Source: Pseudovibrio exalbescens
GTDB taxonomy: Bacteria > Pseudomonadota > Alphaproteobacteria > Rhizobiales > Stappiaceae
Assembly (NCBI RefSeq): GCF_028737195.1
Contig: NZ_JAQZAJ010000001.1
Span: forward strand, 558,001-622,000
DNA: 64,000 nucleotides
Reading direction: 5' to 3'
The notes under the pieces are model-generated. The model had not been told where the DNA came from and searched no databases. It was given only the letters and a program-made list of their open reading frames with translations. Below, piece by piece: positions 16,871 through 26,261 of this stretch (its first letter is position 1; every line of letters starts with the position of its first letter). Position numbers and translations under genes: made by a program.

Positions 16871-17680
16871 ATGGCTCCAATCAAATCCCCATTGAAAACG
16901 GCTGGCATCTCACTGCTCGCAGGCTTGCTGAGTTTCAGCTCTGCGTTTGCAGAAGGGGCCGTACTTCTTACCAAACAGATTTGTGCGAACCCGGCGGACA
17001 TTATGGTTTCGCATTGGGCAGCGACAAAGGGCGCTACAGACGTTTTCTTCATGGCAAGCGATGGCACCGTGTCCAAAGTAAAGACTGACAAGAGTTTTGA
17101 TGACTTCAGCACGGTCTACATTTCCGCCCACAGCAGCCCTGAAAACGTTGGCGGCATCGCTAACGCAGACTTTGCCACATACTTCAAGGCAGCTCACGCC
17201 AGCACACCGGAAACCGTGTTCTTCAGTGGCTGCTATACAGGATCAGGAAATGCGCGCAGCAAGCTGAACGCCGAGTATGACGACAACATCAATTCACTAT
17301 ACGGCCCCAAGGGTCCTTGTGCGCTGGTTGGCGATGGCAGCGCCGTGCTCTCGGAAGCCAAGGATCTATACGATGTCACGAATTCGAACAACGCGGGTTT
17401 CAACAAGGTCGTCGACAACATCATGAAGATCTGGTCAGGTGATACCAATGCGAGCGAGTACAACCAGACTGGAAAAAACTGGCAAAAGGCCTGTGAAGCA
17501 TACACAGACCCATTGAATGCGGCCAAGCTCTCTGAATTTCATGATGAGGTGCTGAAGATGTTCGTCACCGACGCCGCCACAGATCCAGAGGAAGACAGCT
17601 ACAATTACGGCCTTCTGATCAAATGGAACAACGCTGGCACCGCGTTCTCTGTATGCGGCAAAGAGCACGACGCGTGCTGA
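16871..17680 (+). CDS. Exported protein with caspase-like His/Cys pair, otherwise uncharacterised
   Basis: A 269-residue protein with a signal peptide (about 1-27, ending SSAFA). I recognise no named family with certainty. Residues 78-125 have the layout of the caspase/CHAT fold: a hydrophobic strand ending in His (VYISAHSS, His87), a short helical segment, then a second strand ending in Cys (TVFFSGCYTGSG, Cys121). In CHAT, gingipain and caspase-type peptidases these positions are the catalytic dyad (…HG… and …ACxTG…). Six further Cys residues could form disulfides. An extracytoplasmic Cys peptidase is inference. GGAGG lies 8 nt before the ATG, and a hairpin follows the stop. Confidence 0.7.
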   Translation: MAPIKSPLKTAGISLLAGLLSFSSAFAEGAVLLTKQICANPADIMVSHWAATKGATDVFFMASDGTVSKVKTDKSFDDFSTVYISAHSSPENVGGIANADFATYFKAAHASTPETVFFSGCYTGSGNARSKLNAEYDDNINSLYGPKGPCALVGDGSAVLSEAKDLYDVTNSNNAGFNKVVDNIMKIWSGDTNASEYNQTGKNWQKACEAYTDPLNAAKLSEFHDEVLKMFVTDAATDPEEDSYNYGLLIKWNNAGTAFSVCGKEHDAC

Positions 17681-17709
17681 AACGTTTGCGTAAAATCTTA
17701 TGAACAAGT

Positions 17710-17735
17710 CCCGCCAAACCTAACCTCTTGGCGGG
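17710..17735 (+). terminator. Hairpin after the caspase-like gene, probable terminator
   Basis: CCCGCCAA/TTGGCGGG stem of eight pairs with a 10-nt loop, 30 bp after the stop. The following bases are only moderately T-rich, so termination strength is uncertain. Confidence 0.5.
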
Positions 17736-17858
17736 CCTTACCTAATCGTAAATAAAAGTATTTATTTTCGCGATAACAGTTATTTAGCTCGATTTTGCAA
17801 ACAGGATAACGTAAGGTCACCACGTTAGAGACAAGAAGCTTCATGGAAGGAGCTCCCT

Positions 17859-17957
17859 ATGCAGGTCAAGAACCTCGTCTTCACAACCGCCGCCTACGCT
17901 GCCATGTTTTCATCAGTCGGCTTTCTTCTCCTCATTACCACAAAGATTATCGGCTAG
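17859..17957 (+). CDS. Very small single-pass membrane protein (32 residues)
   Basis: The frame begins MQVKNLVFTTAAYAAMF and ends in KIIG. It is one hydrophobic helix of about 20 residues with a Lys near each end, the usual form of bacterial small membrane proteins. A strong ribosome site (GGAAGGAG) lies 7 nt before the ATG. It stands alone between the caspase-like gene and the lsr operon. A longer overlapping frame (17843-18037) looks random. I know no family for it. Confidence 0.6.
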   Translation: MQVKNLVFTTAAYAAMFSSVGFLLLITTKIIG

Positions 17958-18051
17958 GATCTGTTCCAAGGACACAGCTCAGAAAAGCTCTCCTGCCCTT
18001 TTCCGGACAAGAGAGCCTTCCTATGTGCGTGTCATGAGGTGAAACGCTGGC

Positions 18052-18807
18052 TCACTCAATGGTTGTGAGGCTCTTCAGGTTGTCAGCAATCGACTTGCCG
18101 CTCTTGAAGACCGCACTGCCGCTGACAATGATATCCGCCTGCATGGCCGCGGCCATTGGAAATGTTGTTGGCGTGATGCCGCCGTCTATGCAGACAAGCG
18201 GATCAACGCCCGCCTCTCTTGCCATGGTCCGGATCGCTTTGACTTTTTCGGCCGTCGCCTCGTTGGGGGATCCCCCGCTCCAACCCGGATCAACGGCGAT
18301 CAAGGTCACCATTTCAAGCGATCGTATCACTGGCCGCACAAGCTCTGCTGAGCTTCCGGGGTTGAGGGCAACGGAACGAATAATCTTGCGGTCGCTTTTC
18401 GCTCCAACTACGGGCACATCCAACTCGACCAGCGCGCGATGCAAATGGCGGGTGCCTTCTGCATGCACATGAACGATATCCGCACCAGCCGTGATAAATG
18501 CCTGAATGTGGCTCAGCGGATCATCCACCATCAGGTGAACGTCCTTGAGCATGGTTGTTTCAGTTGCTTTGACAAGACCGGCGCCCGCTGTCATTTGCGG
18601 ACAGAAAACACCGTCCATGACATCGTAATGCAAGAGGTTGACTCCTGCCTGCTCCAATTCTGAGACTGCGGCACCATAGGCCATGGCATTGGCCGCCATC
18701 AGCCCGACGCTCAAATGAGGAGCAGCGCTGCGCAACCATGCGACCAGAGCTTCGCGGGAGATCAGATCCTGAGGGCCAGGACGTTGGTGTGATGAACCGG
18801 ATTGCAT
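18052..18807 (-). CDS. lsrE: LsrE-like ribulose-phosphate 3-epimerase family protein
   Basis: TIM-barrel epimerase family, 251 residues. Family segments present are LLHYDVMDGVFCP near 78-90, KDVHLMVDDP near 110, DIVHVHAEGT, TLIAVDPGWSGG and CIDGGIT near 208. The 35-residue N-terminal extension is longer than housekeeping Rpe. It is the last gene of the minus-strand lsr operon, 12 bp after lsrG. An Rpe-like gene named lsrE ends the lsr operon of Salmonella, so position and family agree. Its reaction in AI-2 catabolism is not established. Confidence 0.82.
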   Translation of the reverse strand: MQSGSSHQRPGPQDLISREALVAWLRSAAPHLSVGLMAANAMAYGAAVSELEQAGVNLLHYDVMDGVFCPQMTAGAGLVKATETTMLKDVHLMVDDPLSHIQAFITAGADIVHVHAEGTRHLHRALVELDVPVVGAKSDRKIIRSVALNPGSSAELVRPVIRSLEMVTLIAVDPGWSGGSPNEATAEKVKAIRTMAREAGVDPLVCIDGGITPTTFPMAAAMQADIIVSGSAVFKSGKSIADNLKSLTTIE

Positions 18808-18819
18808 GAGCTGGGCCCC

Positions 18820-19116
18820 TTAAACTTCTGGCAGAATGCCTTTAAAGACGCGGTGTGTGCGCGGACCGGTCATAATGTCTTCCAGCTCAGCCTTCACCTT
18901 CAGATAATGAGGCGTCTGCTTGTGCGCCAGAACGGCATCCTGGTCGACATAGGCTTCATAGATGGAAAACTTGGTGGGATCTTCCGGGTCTTGCAGAACG
19001 TCAAACCGCAGGCAGCCCGGTTCCTGAATGGACCCTTCATGATTTGGGCGAAAGACGCGCAGAAAGTCTTCGATGCGGTCTGGCTTTACCTGAATTTCGA
19101 CGAGGGTTACGTGCAT
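18820..19116 (-). CDS. lsrG: Phospho-AI-2 isomerase LsrG
   Basis: Converts (4S)-4-hydroxy-5-phosphonooxypentane-2,3-dione, the phosphorylated AI-2 signal, to the isomer used by LsrF. The 98-residue protein is a dimeric ferredoxin-like ABM-domain enzyme. [13 protein letters not shown] and [19 protein letters not shown] match enteric LsrG closely. I place the start at 19116 (MHVTLVEI) because homologues begin there; an in-frame upstream codon at 19149 adds 11 residues. Fifth lsr function in the operon, after lsrB. Confidence 0.93.
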   Translation of the reverse strand: MHVTLVEIQVKPDRIEDFLRVFRPNHEGSIQEPGCLRFDVLQDPEDPTKFSIYEAYVDQDAVLAHKQTPHYLKVKAELEDIMTGPRTHRVFKGILPEV

Positions 19117-19221
19117 GGGTTCAAGTCCTTTGCTGCCCGACAAGGGCACAGTTTTTTGACGTGAGGAGGCGCTGGATGCGCCTCCCCTTGCCGATGAGTT
19201 GTGGAGATTGAAAAGCCTCGA

Positions 19222-20250
19222 TTAGAAATCGAAGTTGTCGATGTTTTCCTTGTTGAAGACCTGACGTTCTGGCAGCAGGATGATGCCATTGCCGTCAGCT
19301 TCGTACTCGTAGCCCTGAACGCTGTTCGGGCTGACTTCGATGGTGCCAACGCCCGGAATGTCCATGGTGTCACCAACGTTCATTGGGCCTTCATTGAGAA
19401 GATGCTCAGCAACGAAGGTGGAGATGCGGCCTTGCTTGGTCACGTCCCACAGCCCAAACTGCTTGACGGTGTCGCGCTTGACATAAGGACGCATGACGTT
19501 TGGCGTGGAGAAACCAACGATGATCACTTCACCAGCGCGTCCAAGGTTTTCTGCAGCTTGTGCAGCGGCAGGCAGTGCGTTTGCATCTGGCGCGATGATG
19601 ATGTCCAAATCCTTGTAGGCCTGAAGAATACCTTCACCGGTCTGCAGAGACTTTTGTGCATCATTGTAGCCAAACTGGGTTGTCACGACTTCCCAACCCG
19701 GATGCTCAGCTGCGATCTTCTCCTTTGCCGCCTTTACCCAGGCGTTCTGATCGGTCACCGTCGGGCTTGAGTAGAAAAAGGCAACCTTCGCCTTCTCTTC
19801 CTTGTGCTGGTCTGCCGCCATATCCACCAGAAGGGTACCAAGTTGCGCTGGTGTGCCCTGATTGATGTAGTAGCTACGGCATTCTGGGTTCACGTCGGAA
19901 TCCCACGTCAGAACCTTTACGCCACGCTTCATGGCGCGCTTCAGGGCCGGACACAGGCCATCTGGAGAGACGGCGGAAATAGAGATTGCGTCATAGCCCT
20001 GATTGGCGAAGGTGTTGATGTACTGGACCTGTCCGGATACCGAAGGTTCGGTTGGCCCATCATAGGTCACGGTCACGCCAAGCTCCTTGCCAGCCTCGAC
20101 AGCCCCCTGACCGCCGGAAGTGAAGAAGCCAACGCCGACCAGCTTTGGAATGAACGCAATGCGCTTTTCCGCAGCATTTGCGGTGGTGAGCATGGTGGAT
20201 GCTGCAAATGCCAATGCCAGTGCTGTAGAAATCGTACCTAGGCGTTTCAT
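19222..20250 (-). CDS. lsrB: AI-2 periplasmic binding protein LsrB
   Basis: Captures AI-2 in the periplasm for the LsrACD importer. The 342-residue protein has a signal peptide ending TTANA (about residue 26) and a two-lobed type I periplasmic fold. [12 protein letters not shown] (Lys36), [10 protein letters not shown] and YINQGTP match the ligand-contact segments of LsrB from enterics. It sits after the two permeases, as in known lsr operons. It is distinct from ribose-binding RbsB, which lacks these segments. Confidence 0.94.
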   Translation of the reverse strand: MKRLGTISTALALAFAASTMLTTANAAEKRIAFIPKLVGVGFFTSGGQGAVEAGKELGVTVTYDGPTEPSVSGQVQYINTFANQGYDAISISAVSPDGLCPALKRAMKRGVKVLTWDSDVNPECRSYYINQGTPAQLGTLLVDMAADQHKEEKAKVAFFYSSPTVTDQNAWVKAAKEKIAAEHPGWEVVTTQFGYNDAQKSLQTGEGILQAYKDLDIIIAPDANALPAAAQAAENLGRAGEVIIVGFSTPNVMRPYVKRDTVKQFGLWDVTKQGRISTFVAEHLLNEGPMNVGDTMDIPGVGTIEVSPNSVQGYEYEADGNGIILLPERQVFNKENIDNFDF

Positions 20251-20339
20251 AGTGTTTCTCCCGAAGTTTGATTATGTAACCCGCATCCCTGCCAGCTCTC
20301 CCAGAAGGCGTGCGGACCGTCTCCCATTGGTGCGCTGGA

Positions 20340-21347
20340 TCAGCTTGTCTGCTGCCCAACGCTCTTGAGCACGCGCCACTGGAGGTAATAAGCGCGTCCC
20401 ATCTCACTCAGGCTGCGCAGGGCAACCACCAACACCAGCAACCCGCCAGAGAGCGCGTTGGAGACGTGACTGGAAACCCCGATGATTTGCAGACCTGTTT
20501 GAAAGTAGCCGACCAGCAATGCTGCCAATGCTGTGCCAAGAATGGTGCCAGAGCCGCCGTAGATGCTGGTCCCACCCAGAACCACTGCGGTGATGGCGGG
20601 CATCAGCGCCGCAGAGCCAAAATCTGAACGGGCTGAGCCGAAGTAGCTTGCCAGTACCAGCCCCGAAAGCGCTGCCATGATACCGGTAAGGGCATAGGCA
20701 ATGGTGAGCGTGCGGAACTGAGGCACCCCTGCATACCGTGCTGCCCGGTCGTTCTGGCCGATCAGATAGATGTAGCGACCAAAGCGGGTGCGATGCAGGA
20801 TGACCATGAAGATCCCGGTCGCCACAAAGAAGATGACAAGCGGAAATGGCAGGCCGAGGACCTCCAGGTTCGCCAATTCCACAAAGCTTGCATCAAAGCC
20901 GCTGATGCCCTCATAGCCGGAGGCCCCACCAAGACCGGAAAGAACCAGTGCTGCCCCGCTGAACAAGAAGCTTGATCCAAGCGTAATCACAAGCGGGTTG
21001 ACCTTGGCCACATGAATGGCCACCGAGTTAAGAACACCGGTTGCACAGCCAACACAAAGGGCACCAAAGCAGGCGATCCAAATGTTGACGCCGTTCACCC
21101 AAAGCAGCCCAAGAGTGATCGCTGCAAGCCCCATTACAGCCCCGATGGAAAGGTCAATGCCGCCGGTGATGATCACCAGAGTAAGGGCAAGAGCCACAAT
21201 GCCGATATGAACGAAGTCGCTCGTTGAAAACAGCAATGTTGAAGGGCGCAGGAAAGCCGGATTGATGGCGCCAAACACCAGAATTTCGCCAATCAGGAGG
21301 ATAGCCAGCACTGTCTCCCAGCGCTTCAAGAAGTGGAGCCTGTTCAT
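20340..21347 (-). CDS. lsrD: AI-2 ABC transporter permease LsrD
   Basis: One of two inner-membrane channel subunits of the AI-2 importer, 335 residues and about ten hydrophobic helices. The EAA-like segment GGIDLSIGAVMGLAA is near residue 67 and TAVVLGGTSIYGGSGTILGT near 250, both typical of the RbsC/AraH-like permease family. It overlaps lsrC by 4 bp, indicating translational coupling. The assignment as LsrD rather than LsrC rests on gene order. Confidence 0.93.
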   Translation of the reverse strand: MNRLHFLKRWETVLAILLIGEILVFGAINPAFLRPSTLLFSTSDFVHIGIVALALTLVIITGGIDLSIGAVMGLAAITLGLLWVNGVNIWIACFGALCVGCATGVLNSVAIHVAKVNPLVITLGSSFLFSGAALVLSGLGGASGYEGISGFDASFVELANLEVLGLPFPLVIFFVATGIFMVILHRTRFGRYIYLIGQNDRAARYAGVPQFRTLTIAYALTGIMAALSGLVLASYFGSARSDFGSAALMPAITAVVLGGTSIYGGSGTILGTALAALLVGYFQTGLQIIGVSSHVSNALSGGLLVLVVALRSLSEMGRAYYLQWRVLKSVGQQTS

Positions 21348-22390
21348 TTGCGCACCTCACCGAGTTCCTTGATGGTTGGAGTTTCGACGGACTTGTCGTT
21401 CTGGGCGTCTGTCTCAATGAACTTGCGGTACTTCTGATAACGCAGAGCGGACCCCATGGCTTCGCGGATCTTTCCGTCGGCGATCAGGACCACCAGAAGG
21501 ATGCCGCCCGCGATCATGTCGTTCCAGAAAGCGTCAAGGCGCAGCATGACCAGAACACTGTCGATGGAGGTCATGAAGTAGGCCCCAAGACCAGCGCCGA
21601 TGACCGTTCCGGTGCCGCCAAGCAGGCTCACGCCACCCAGGACACTTGAGGCAATTGCGCGCATTTCCATGCCGTTGCCAGCGGTGTTTGGAATAAAGCC
21701 GATCTGGGCTGCGAAGATGATGCCGGCAAGAGCTGCAAGAACGCCGTTGATCGCATAAGCAGTGAGCTGAACCTGCCTTACCTTGATACCCAGCAGGCGG
21801 GCCCCTTCCCGATTGTCACCAACGGCGAAAAGCGAACGACCAAAGGCGGTGTACCGAAGCCAGCAGTGGGTGCCGACAAGCAGGAACAGAACAATCCATG
21901 CAAAGGCTGAGAGCCCCAGAAAGCCTGCATGAGACAGGCCTTTGAAACCCTCCGGCAAGCCTTCGATCCAGCTACCGCTTGTAACCAGATGCACAAGACC
22001 GCGATAGAGACCGAGTGTGCCAAGGGTAGCCACGATGGCAGGCACCCGCAAAATGGCAACCATGAAGCCATTGAAGAGACCGCAAAGCAGACCAACGAAC
22101 AATGCGATGGCAATGCTGGGGCCGATACCGAATTGCCCGTTCATCAGTATTCCCGCCACAGCGGCGGACAGACCCATGATCGAGCCAATGGAGACATCCA
22201 ACCCGCGGGTTGCCATGACCAGTGTGGCGCCGATGGCAATCACCAGCAGGATCAGGCTGTTGTTGTAGATGGACAGTACCGTCTCGAAGGAGAGATACGA
22301 TGTATCCACCACCCCCAGCACGACGAATAGCAGCAGGATGATGACCGCAACAGAAGCTTCGCGGTTGGTTTGCAAGAACCGTATCAACAT
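21344..22390 (-). CDS. lsrC: AI-2 ABC transporter permease LsrC
   Basis: Partner permease of LsrD, 348 residues. Contains TRGLDVSIGSIMGLSA near residue 61 and ASSVLGGVSLLGGTGTVIGAG near 240. The hydrophilic C-terminal tail of about 40 residues is longer than in LsrD. It overlaps lsrA by 7 bp and lsrD by 4 bp, so lsrA, lsrC and lsrD are tightly coupled. Confidence 0.93.
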   Translation of the reverse strand: MLIRFLQTNREASVAVIILLLFVVLGVVDTSYLSFETVLSIYNNSLILLVIAIGATLVMATRGLDVSIGSIMGLSAAVAGILMNGQFGIGPSIAIALFVGLLCGLFNGFMVAILRVPAIVATLGTLGLYRGLVHLVTSGSWIEGLPEGFKGLSHAGFLGLSAFAWIVLFLLVGTHCWLRYTAFGRSLFAVGDNREGARLLGIKVRQVQLTAYAINGVLAALAGIIFAAQIGFIPNTAGNGMEMRAIASSVLGGVSLLGGTGTVIGAGLGAYFMTSIDSVLVMLRLDAFWNDMIAGGILLVVLIADGKIREAMGSALRYQKYRKFIETDAQNDKSVETPTIKELGEVRK

Positions 22391-23904
22391 TGTTTGGCCC
22401 CCTGTTCTGCGGTAACGCCGAAGGACAGCTGTGCGATGGTATCGACGCTGATTTCCGCTCCCCTGAGCTCACCACCTGGATGGCCGTGATCCATCACCAG
22501 AACTCGATTGCTCAAGCGCTGGACTTCTTCATGGTCCGAGGAGATCAAAAGGATGGCGACACCACGCGCGGCAAGGTCATCGATCAACCTGTAGATATCA
22601 GCGCGAACGGCCACGTCTACGCCGCGGGTGGGCTCATCAAGGATCAAAACCTTGGGGTTGGCCGCAAGGCATTTGGCCAGAAGGATCTTCTGTTGATTGC
22701 CACCGGAAAGAGTGCGCACAGCCTGGGAGGAAGATGCGCAGACAATTCCGAGCGACTTCACATAGTCTTGGAAGCGCTGCTCTTCCGCGCCCAGACGAAG
22801 CCATGCGGGCTCGCGGTACAAGACCAGCGAGGATGAGTTCCAGCACAGCGATGCATCGACAAACAGGCCACTGGATTGACGGTCCTCCGGAAGATAGACC
22901 ACGCCATGGTCAAGGCTCTTGATCGGCGAGGTTTCTGTCAGATCCAAACCGTCAACTGTGATGCGGCCTCGGGCAGCTTTTCGGATGCCATAAAGCGTTT
23001 CGGCAAGCTCGGTGCGGCCGGAGCCAACAACGCCCGCCAACCCCAAGACTTCACCCGCATGCAAGCTGAAAGATATATGGGCGAAGCCTTCGCCGCACAG
23101 ATTTTGAACCCTGAGCACTTCCATGCCTTCGGTGAACTCTGGCCGAGCTTCATCAATCTCGAAGGCAGACTTGCCTTCAATCTGAGTCATGGCTCGCACG
23201 ATTTCGGCATCAGAGAAGCTCTTGGGTGGGCCTGCGAGCACGACCTTGCCGTCACGCAGGATGCTAACCGTCTCGGCGATCTCCCGAATTTCGCCAAGCT
23301 TGTGGCTAATGAAAAAGATGCCGACGCCCTGGGCAGAGAGTGCCCGCATGCGGGTAAACAGCTTGGCCACTTCCCGCGGTGTCAAAGCCGATGTGGGTTC
23401 ATCCAGTATAAGGATCCTGGCATTGCGAATGAGGCCGCGCAGGATCTCCACCATCTGTTGATCAGCCACTTCAAGCTGGCCAGCTGGTGTGTGCAATTCT
23501 AGGGATGATCCGACCTCTTTGATCAGGTCGATCAGCCGGGACTTCAACTCCGCCCGATTGCCGGGCATGTGCATCAGCACATTTTCTTCTACCGTAAGGT
23601 TTGGGAACAGCATGGGTTCCTGAGGAACCAGATGAATGCCCAATTGCCGTGAAAGAACTGGTGTTAGATTGTTGGCCTTTACGCCGCCCACATAAAGATC
23701 ACCGCGATCAACCGGATGCAATCCGGCGATGATTTTCATCAACGTGGACTTGCCAGCGCCATTTCCTCCCAAAAGTGCATGGATTTGACCTGACTCAAGC
23801 GTGAGATCCACGCCTTTCAGAACCGACACGCTTCCGAAGAATTTCCAGATGGCATCGGCTTTGATGAGTGTTTCGCGTAGAGTAGACGGTATTTGTTCCG
23901 TCAT
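22384..23904 (-). CDS. lsrA: AI-2 ABC transporter ATP-binding protein LsrA
   Basis: Double ATPase that powers AI-2 uptake, 506 residues. The first nucleotide domain has Walker A GGNGAGKST at 47-54, Walker B LILDEPTSAL and HKLGEI. The second has the degenerate P-loop GVVGSGRTELAE usual for sugar-type double ATPases and a normal signature TLSGGNQQK. It follows lsrF after a 171-bp gap that contains a strong hairpin. Confidence 0.94.
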   Translation of the reverse strand: MTEQIPSTLRETLIKADAIWKFFGSVSVLKGVDLTLESGQIHALLGGNGAGKSTLMKIIAGLHPVDRGDLYVGGVKANNLTPVLSRQLGIHLVPQEPMLFPNLTVEENVLMHMPGNRAELKSRLIDLIKEVGSSLELHTPAGQLEVADQQMVEILRGLIRNARILILDEPTSALTPREVAKLFTRMRALSAQGVGIFFISHKLGEIREIAETVSILRDGKVVLAGPPKSFSDAEIVRAMTQIEGKSAFEIDEARPEFTEGMEVLRVQNLCGEGFAHISFSLHAGEVLGLAGVVGSGRTELAETLYGIRKAARGRITVDGLDLTETSPIKSLDHGVVYLPEDRQSSGLFVDASLCWNSSSLVLYREPAWLRLGAEEQRFQDYVKSLGIVCASSSQAVRTLSGGNQQKILLAKCLAANPKVLILDEPTRGVDVAVRADIYRLIDDLAARGVAILLISSDHEEVQRLSNRVLVMDHGHPGGELRGAEISVDTIAQLSFGVTAEQGAKQC

Positions 23905-23953
23905 GTCGAACGCACTCCCTGGTTTTGAGCAGTTTCCCGCTATTCTCCCCTAT

Positions 23954-23998
23954 CGCGGAGAGGCTCCCCTCTCCGCGTGTTGTGTCGTTGGGCCAACG
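23954..23998 (-). repeat. Hairpins in the lsrF-lsrA gap
   Basis: A perfect ten-pair stem (CGCGGAGAGG/CCTCTCCGCG, 23954-23963 with 23968-23977) encloses a 4-nt loop. Just beyond it CGTTGGGCCAACG (23986-23998) forms a second palindrome. No T-run follows on the minus strand. They could stabilise or limit the transcript between lsrF and the transporter genes. Confidence 0.55.
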
Positions 23999-24075
23999 GC
24001 CGGGCTCCTCAGAGCGGCAAAAGGCAACGGTCACCCGTCTCCCAACCTTTCGCGTTCTGCTGGAGCACTCCTCGA

Positions 24076-24972
24076 TTACTCAGCGGCTTGTGCTTGAGCG
24101 GCCTTTTCAGCCTCATAGAGTTCGATGGCTTTCTCTGGCTTCTCGCCATCGTGAACAACAGCGCGTACCGCCTTGATCATCCCAACCGGGCTGTCGGACT
24201 GGAAGATATTTCGGCCCATATCAACGCCATGCGCGCCCTGATCGATCGCCTTGTAAGCCATGTAGAGCGCATCCATTTCCGGCAGCTTCTTGCCGCCCGC
24301 AATCACGATCGGCACGGGACACCCTGCGACGACTTTCTCGAAACCCTCTTCGACAAAGTATGTCTTGATGATGTGCGAGCCGAGTTCGGCACAGATGCGT
24401 GTTGCGAGGCCGAAATAGCGAGCGTCGCGTGCCATGTCCTTGCCAATCCCGGTTACGGCCATTGTTGGAACGCCGTACCGATTGCCGGTGTCAATCAGCT
24501 TCACAAGGTTTGCCAGAGACTGGTGTTCGTACTCCGCACCGACATACACATTGGTGGTGATGGCAGAAGCATTCAGACGCACAGCGTCTTCAATATCGAC
24601 CGCAACCAGCTCGTTTGAAAGTTCTGTGAGAACGCTCATGCCGCCAGAGCAGCGCAGAACCACCGGCTTACGGCTATCTGCAGGCATGGTGGCGCGCAGA
24701 CCACCGCGGGTGCACATCAAAACATCGGTGTAAGGAACCAGCGGGCGAATGGTGAGATCCAGACGCTCCAACCCTGTTGCCGGACCCTGAAAGTATCCGT
24801 GGTCAAACGCCAGCATGACCGTGTTGCCACTCTTTTCCTGAAAAATGCGCGCCATACGGTCCTGCATCCCCCAGTCCAGCGCGTTGGAACCTCGGATAGG
24901 AAACGGCTTCACTTCAACCGGAATGTCCTCACAAAAGTTCTTGCCTTCTTTTACATCGTCCATGTCAGCCAT
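24076..24972 (-). CDS. lsrF: 3-hydroxy-5-phosphonooxypentane-2,4-dione thiolase LsrF
   Basis: Last step of phospho-AI-2 breakdown: transfers an acetyl group to CoA and yields dihydroxyacetone phosphate. The 298-residue class I aldolase-fold protein has [10 protein letters not shown] near 55-64, [12 protein letters not shown] near 110 and the Schiff-base Lys at 203 ([12 protein letters not shown]), the position of the catalytic Lys in E. coli LsrF. Here lsrF is the first gene of the minus-strand operon, ahead of the transporter, unlike enteric lsrACDBFG. Confidence 0.94.
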   Translation of the reverse strand: MADMDDVKEGKNFCEDIPVEVKPFPIRGSNALDWGMQDRMARIFQEKSGNTVMLAFDHGYFQGPATGLERLDLTIRPLVPYTDVLMCTRGGLRATMPADSRKPVVLRCSGGMSVLTELSNELVAVDIEDAVRLNASAITTNVYVGAEYEHQSLANLVKLIDTGNRYGVPTMAVTGIGKDMARDARYFGLATRICAELGSHIIKTYFVEEGFEKVVAGCPVPIVIAGGKKLPEMDALYMAYKAIDQGAHGVDMGRNIFQSDSPVGMIKAVRAVVHDGEKPEKAIELYEAEKAAQAQAAE

Positions 24973-25124
24973 AACGCTCTCCGCTCATTGTTGTTAGGCC
25001 GCATTCACTCCTCACCGAGAAGCGTCGTTCATGTGAACAGCGACTCATCAATTGCTCACCTGAGTATTGCCGCTGAGAGGCATAGGTCAACCCGATTCAC
25101 GTTACAAAAATGCGCGCACCGAAA

Positions 25125-25281
25125 CATATGATCACTATCCACTATGGTGAAATTTCACTCAAACCCTTCCAAAAGCGAGGGAAATTCATTTAAAATTTTT
25201 AAAATTACGGGATAATCCGGATATATGAAAAACTCATTCCGCAATGAAGGCTTGATCATTTATCTTTGAAGTGATCATATG
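25125..25281. promoter_or_regulatory. Divergent lsr promoter region with exact inverted repeats
   Basis: The 338-bp gap between lsrF and lsrR contains CATATGATCAC at 25125-25135 and its exact reverse complement GTGATCATATG at 25271-25281, each facing one of the divergent operons. A third TGATCA core lies at 25253-25258. These are good candidates for LsrR operators, because LsrR represses both directions in enterics and binds as a tetramer that can bridge sites. The middle of the gap is AT-rich. Confidence 0.5.
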
Positions 25282-25310
25282 CACAGCAACAGGGCAGTTG
25301 GAGAGACGCT

Positions 25311-26261
25311 GTGAACGAGATGACCGAAGACCAGACATTTGAACCTCAGGAAGAGGAGCTCATGAGCCGCGTGGCGTGGTACTACTACCACGACGGCATG
25401 ACGCAGAGCGAAATCGGCACGCGTCTAAACCTGTCACGTATCAAGGTGTCGCGCATGCTTGAGCGCGGCCGCCGTATGGGCTTAATCCATATTCATATTA
25501 ATTCCAGCTATGGCGGGTGTTTTGAACTCGAAAATCGCCTTCAGCAGCTCTATGGGCTGACTGAAGTGCGCGTCATTCCTGCGAACTCCCAGGAAAACTC
25601 CGGAGACAGGCTCTCGGAAGCGGCCAGCCAATACTTCATGGGAAAGCTCAAGAAGTCAGACCTCTTGGCGGTCGGCTGGGGAGCCATGGTAATGGGCGCC
25701 TTGCAGAGACTGGCGCAGACGTTGTCGCATCGCGACATCTCACTTGTAAGCCTTACGGGCGGGGTTGCTGCTTACATTGAAGGTATTGCTTCTGGGCGCA
25801 CTTCTCAAAACGTGCACCTGATCCCTGCCCCATTGCTGGTCTCAAACCCGGATCTGGCAGCAAGCTTGCGCAACGAGCGCCATGTCATGGACGTGATGAG
25901 CATGGCAAAAACGGCCAACTACGCTCTTGTTGGCGTCGGCTCAGTGGCCAATCAGGCGACCTTGATCACATCAGGCTATGCAACAGGCTCGCAGTTTGAG
26001 GCGTTTCGCCGCCAAGGCGCTGTCGGCGATATCATAGCTGTATTTTACGATGAGAACGGTCAGGTTCTCGACCTGCCGTTTCACAACACTCTTGTCGGGC
26101 TGGATTTGGAGGCTCTGCGCAACATTCCTCAGGTGGTTGCTGCAGCATGCGGTCAAGACAAGGTGGACGCCATTCGGGCTGCGGCCAAAGGCAAGCACTT
26201 CAATGTGCTGATCACAGATGAGCCGACGGCGCAGGCCATCATCAAGGGAGAAACATCATGA
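25311..26261 (+). CDS. lsrR: Transcriptional repressor LsrR (SorC/DeoR family)
   Basis: Represses the lsr genes until phospho-AI-2 binds. The 316-residue protein has an N-terminal helix-turn-helix (about 17-60: VAWYYYHDGMTQSEIG, LSRIKVSRMLERGR) and a C-terminal sugar-phosphate sensor domain (from about 65) with GWGAMV and SLTGGV segments. The GTG at 25311 is chosen because GGAG ends 7 nt upstream; an ATG three codons later is possible. The stop overlaps the lsrK start by 4 bp. Confidence 0.93.
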   Translation: MNEMTEDQTFEPQEEELMSRVAWYYYHDGMTQSEIGTRLNLSRIKVSRMLERGRRMGLIHIHINSSYGGCFELENRLQQLYGLTEVRVIPANSQENSGDRLSEAASQYFMGKLKKSDLLAVGWGAMVMGALQRLAQTLSHRDISLVSLTGGVAAYIEGIASGRTSQNVHLIPAPLLVSNPDLAASLRNERHVMDVMSMAKTANYALVGVGSVANQATLITSGYATGSQFEAFRRQGAVGDIIAVFYDENGQVLDLPFHNTLVGLDLEALRNIPQVVAAACGQDKVDAIRAAAKGKHFNVLITDEPTAQAIIKGETS

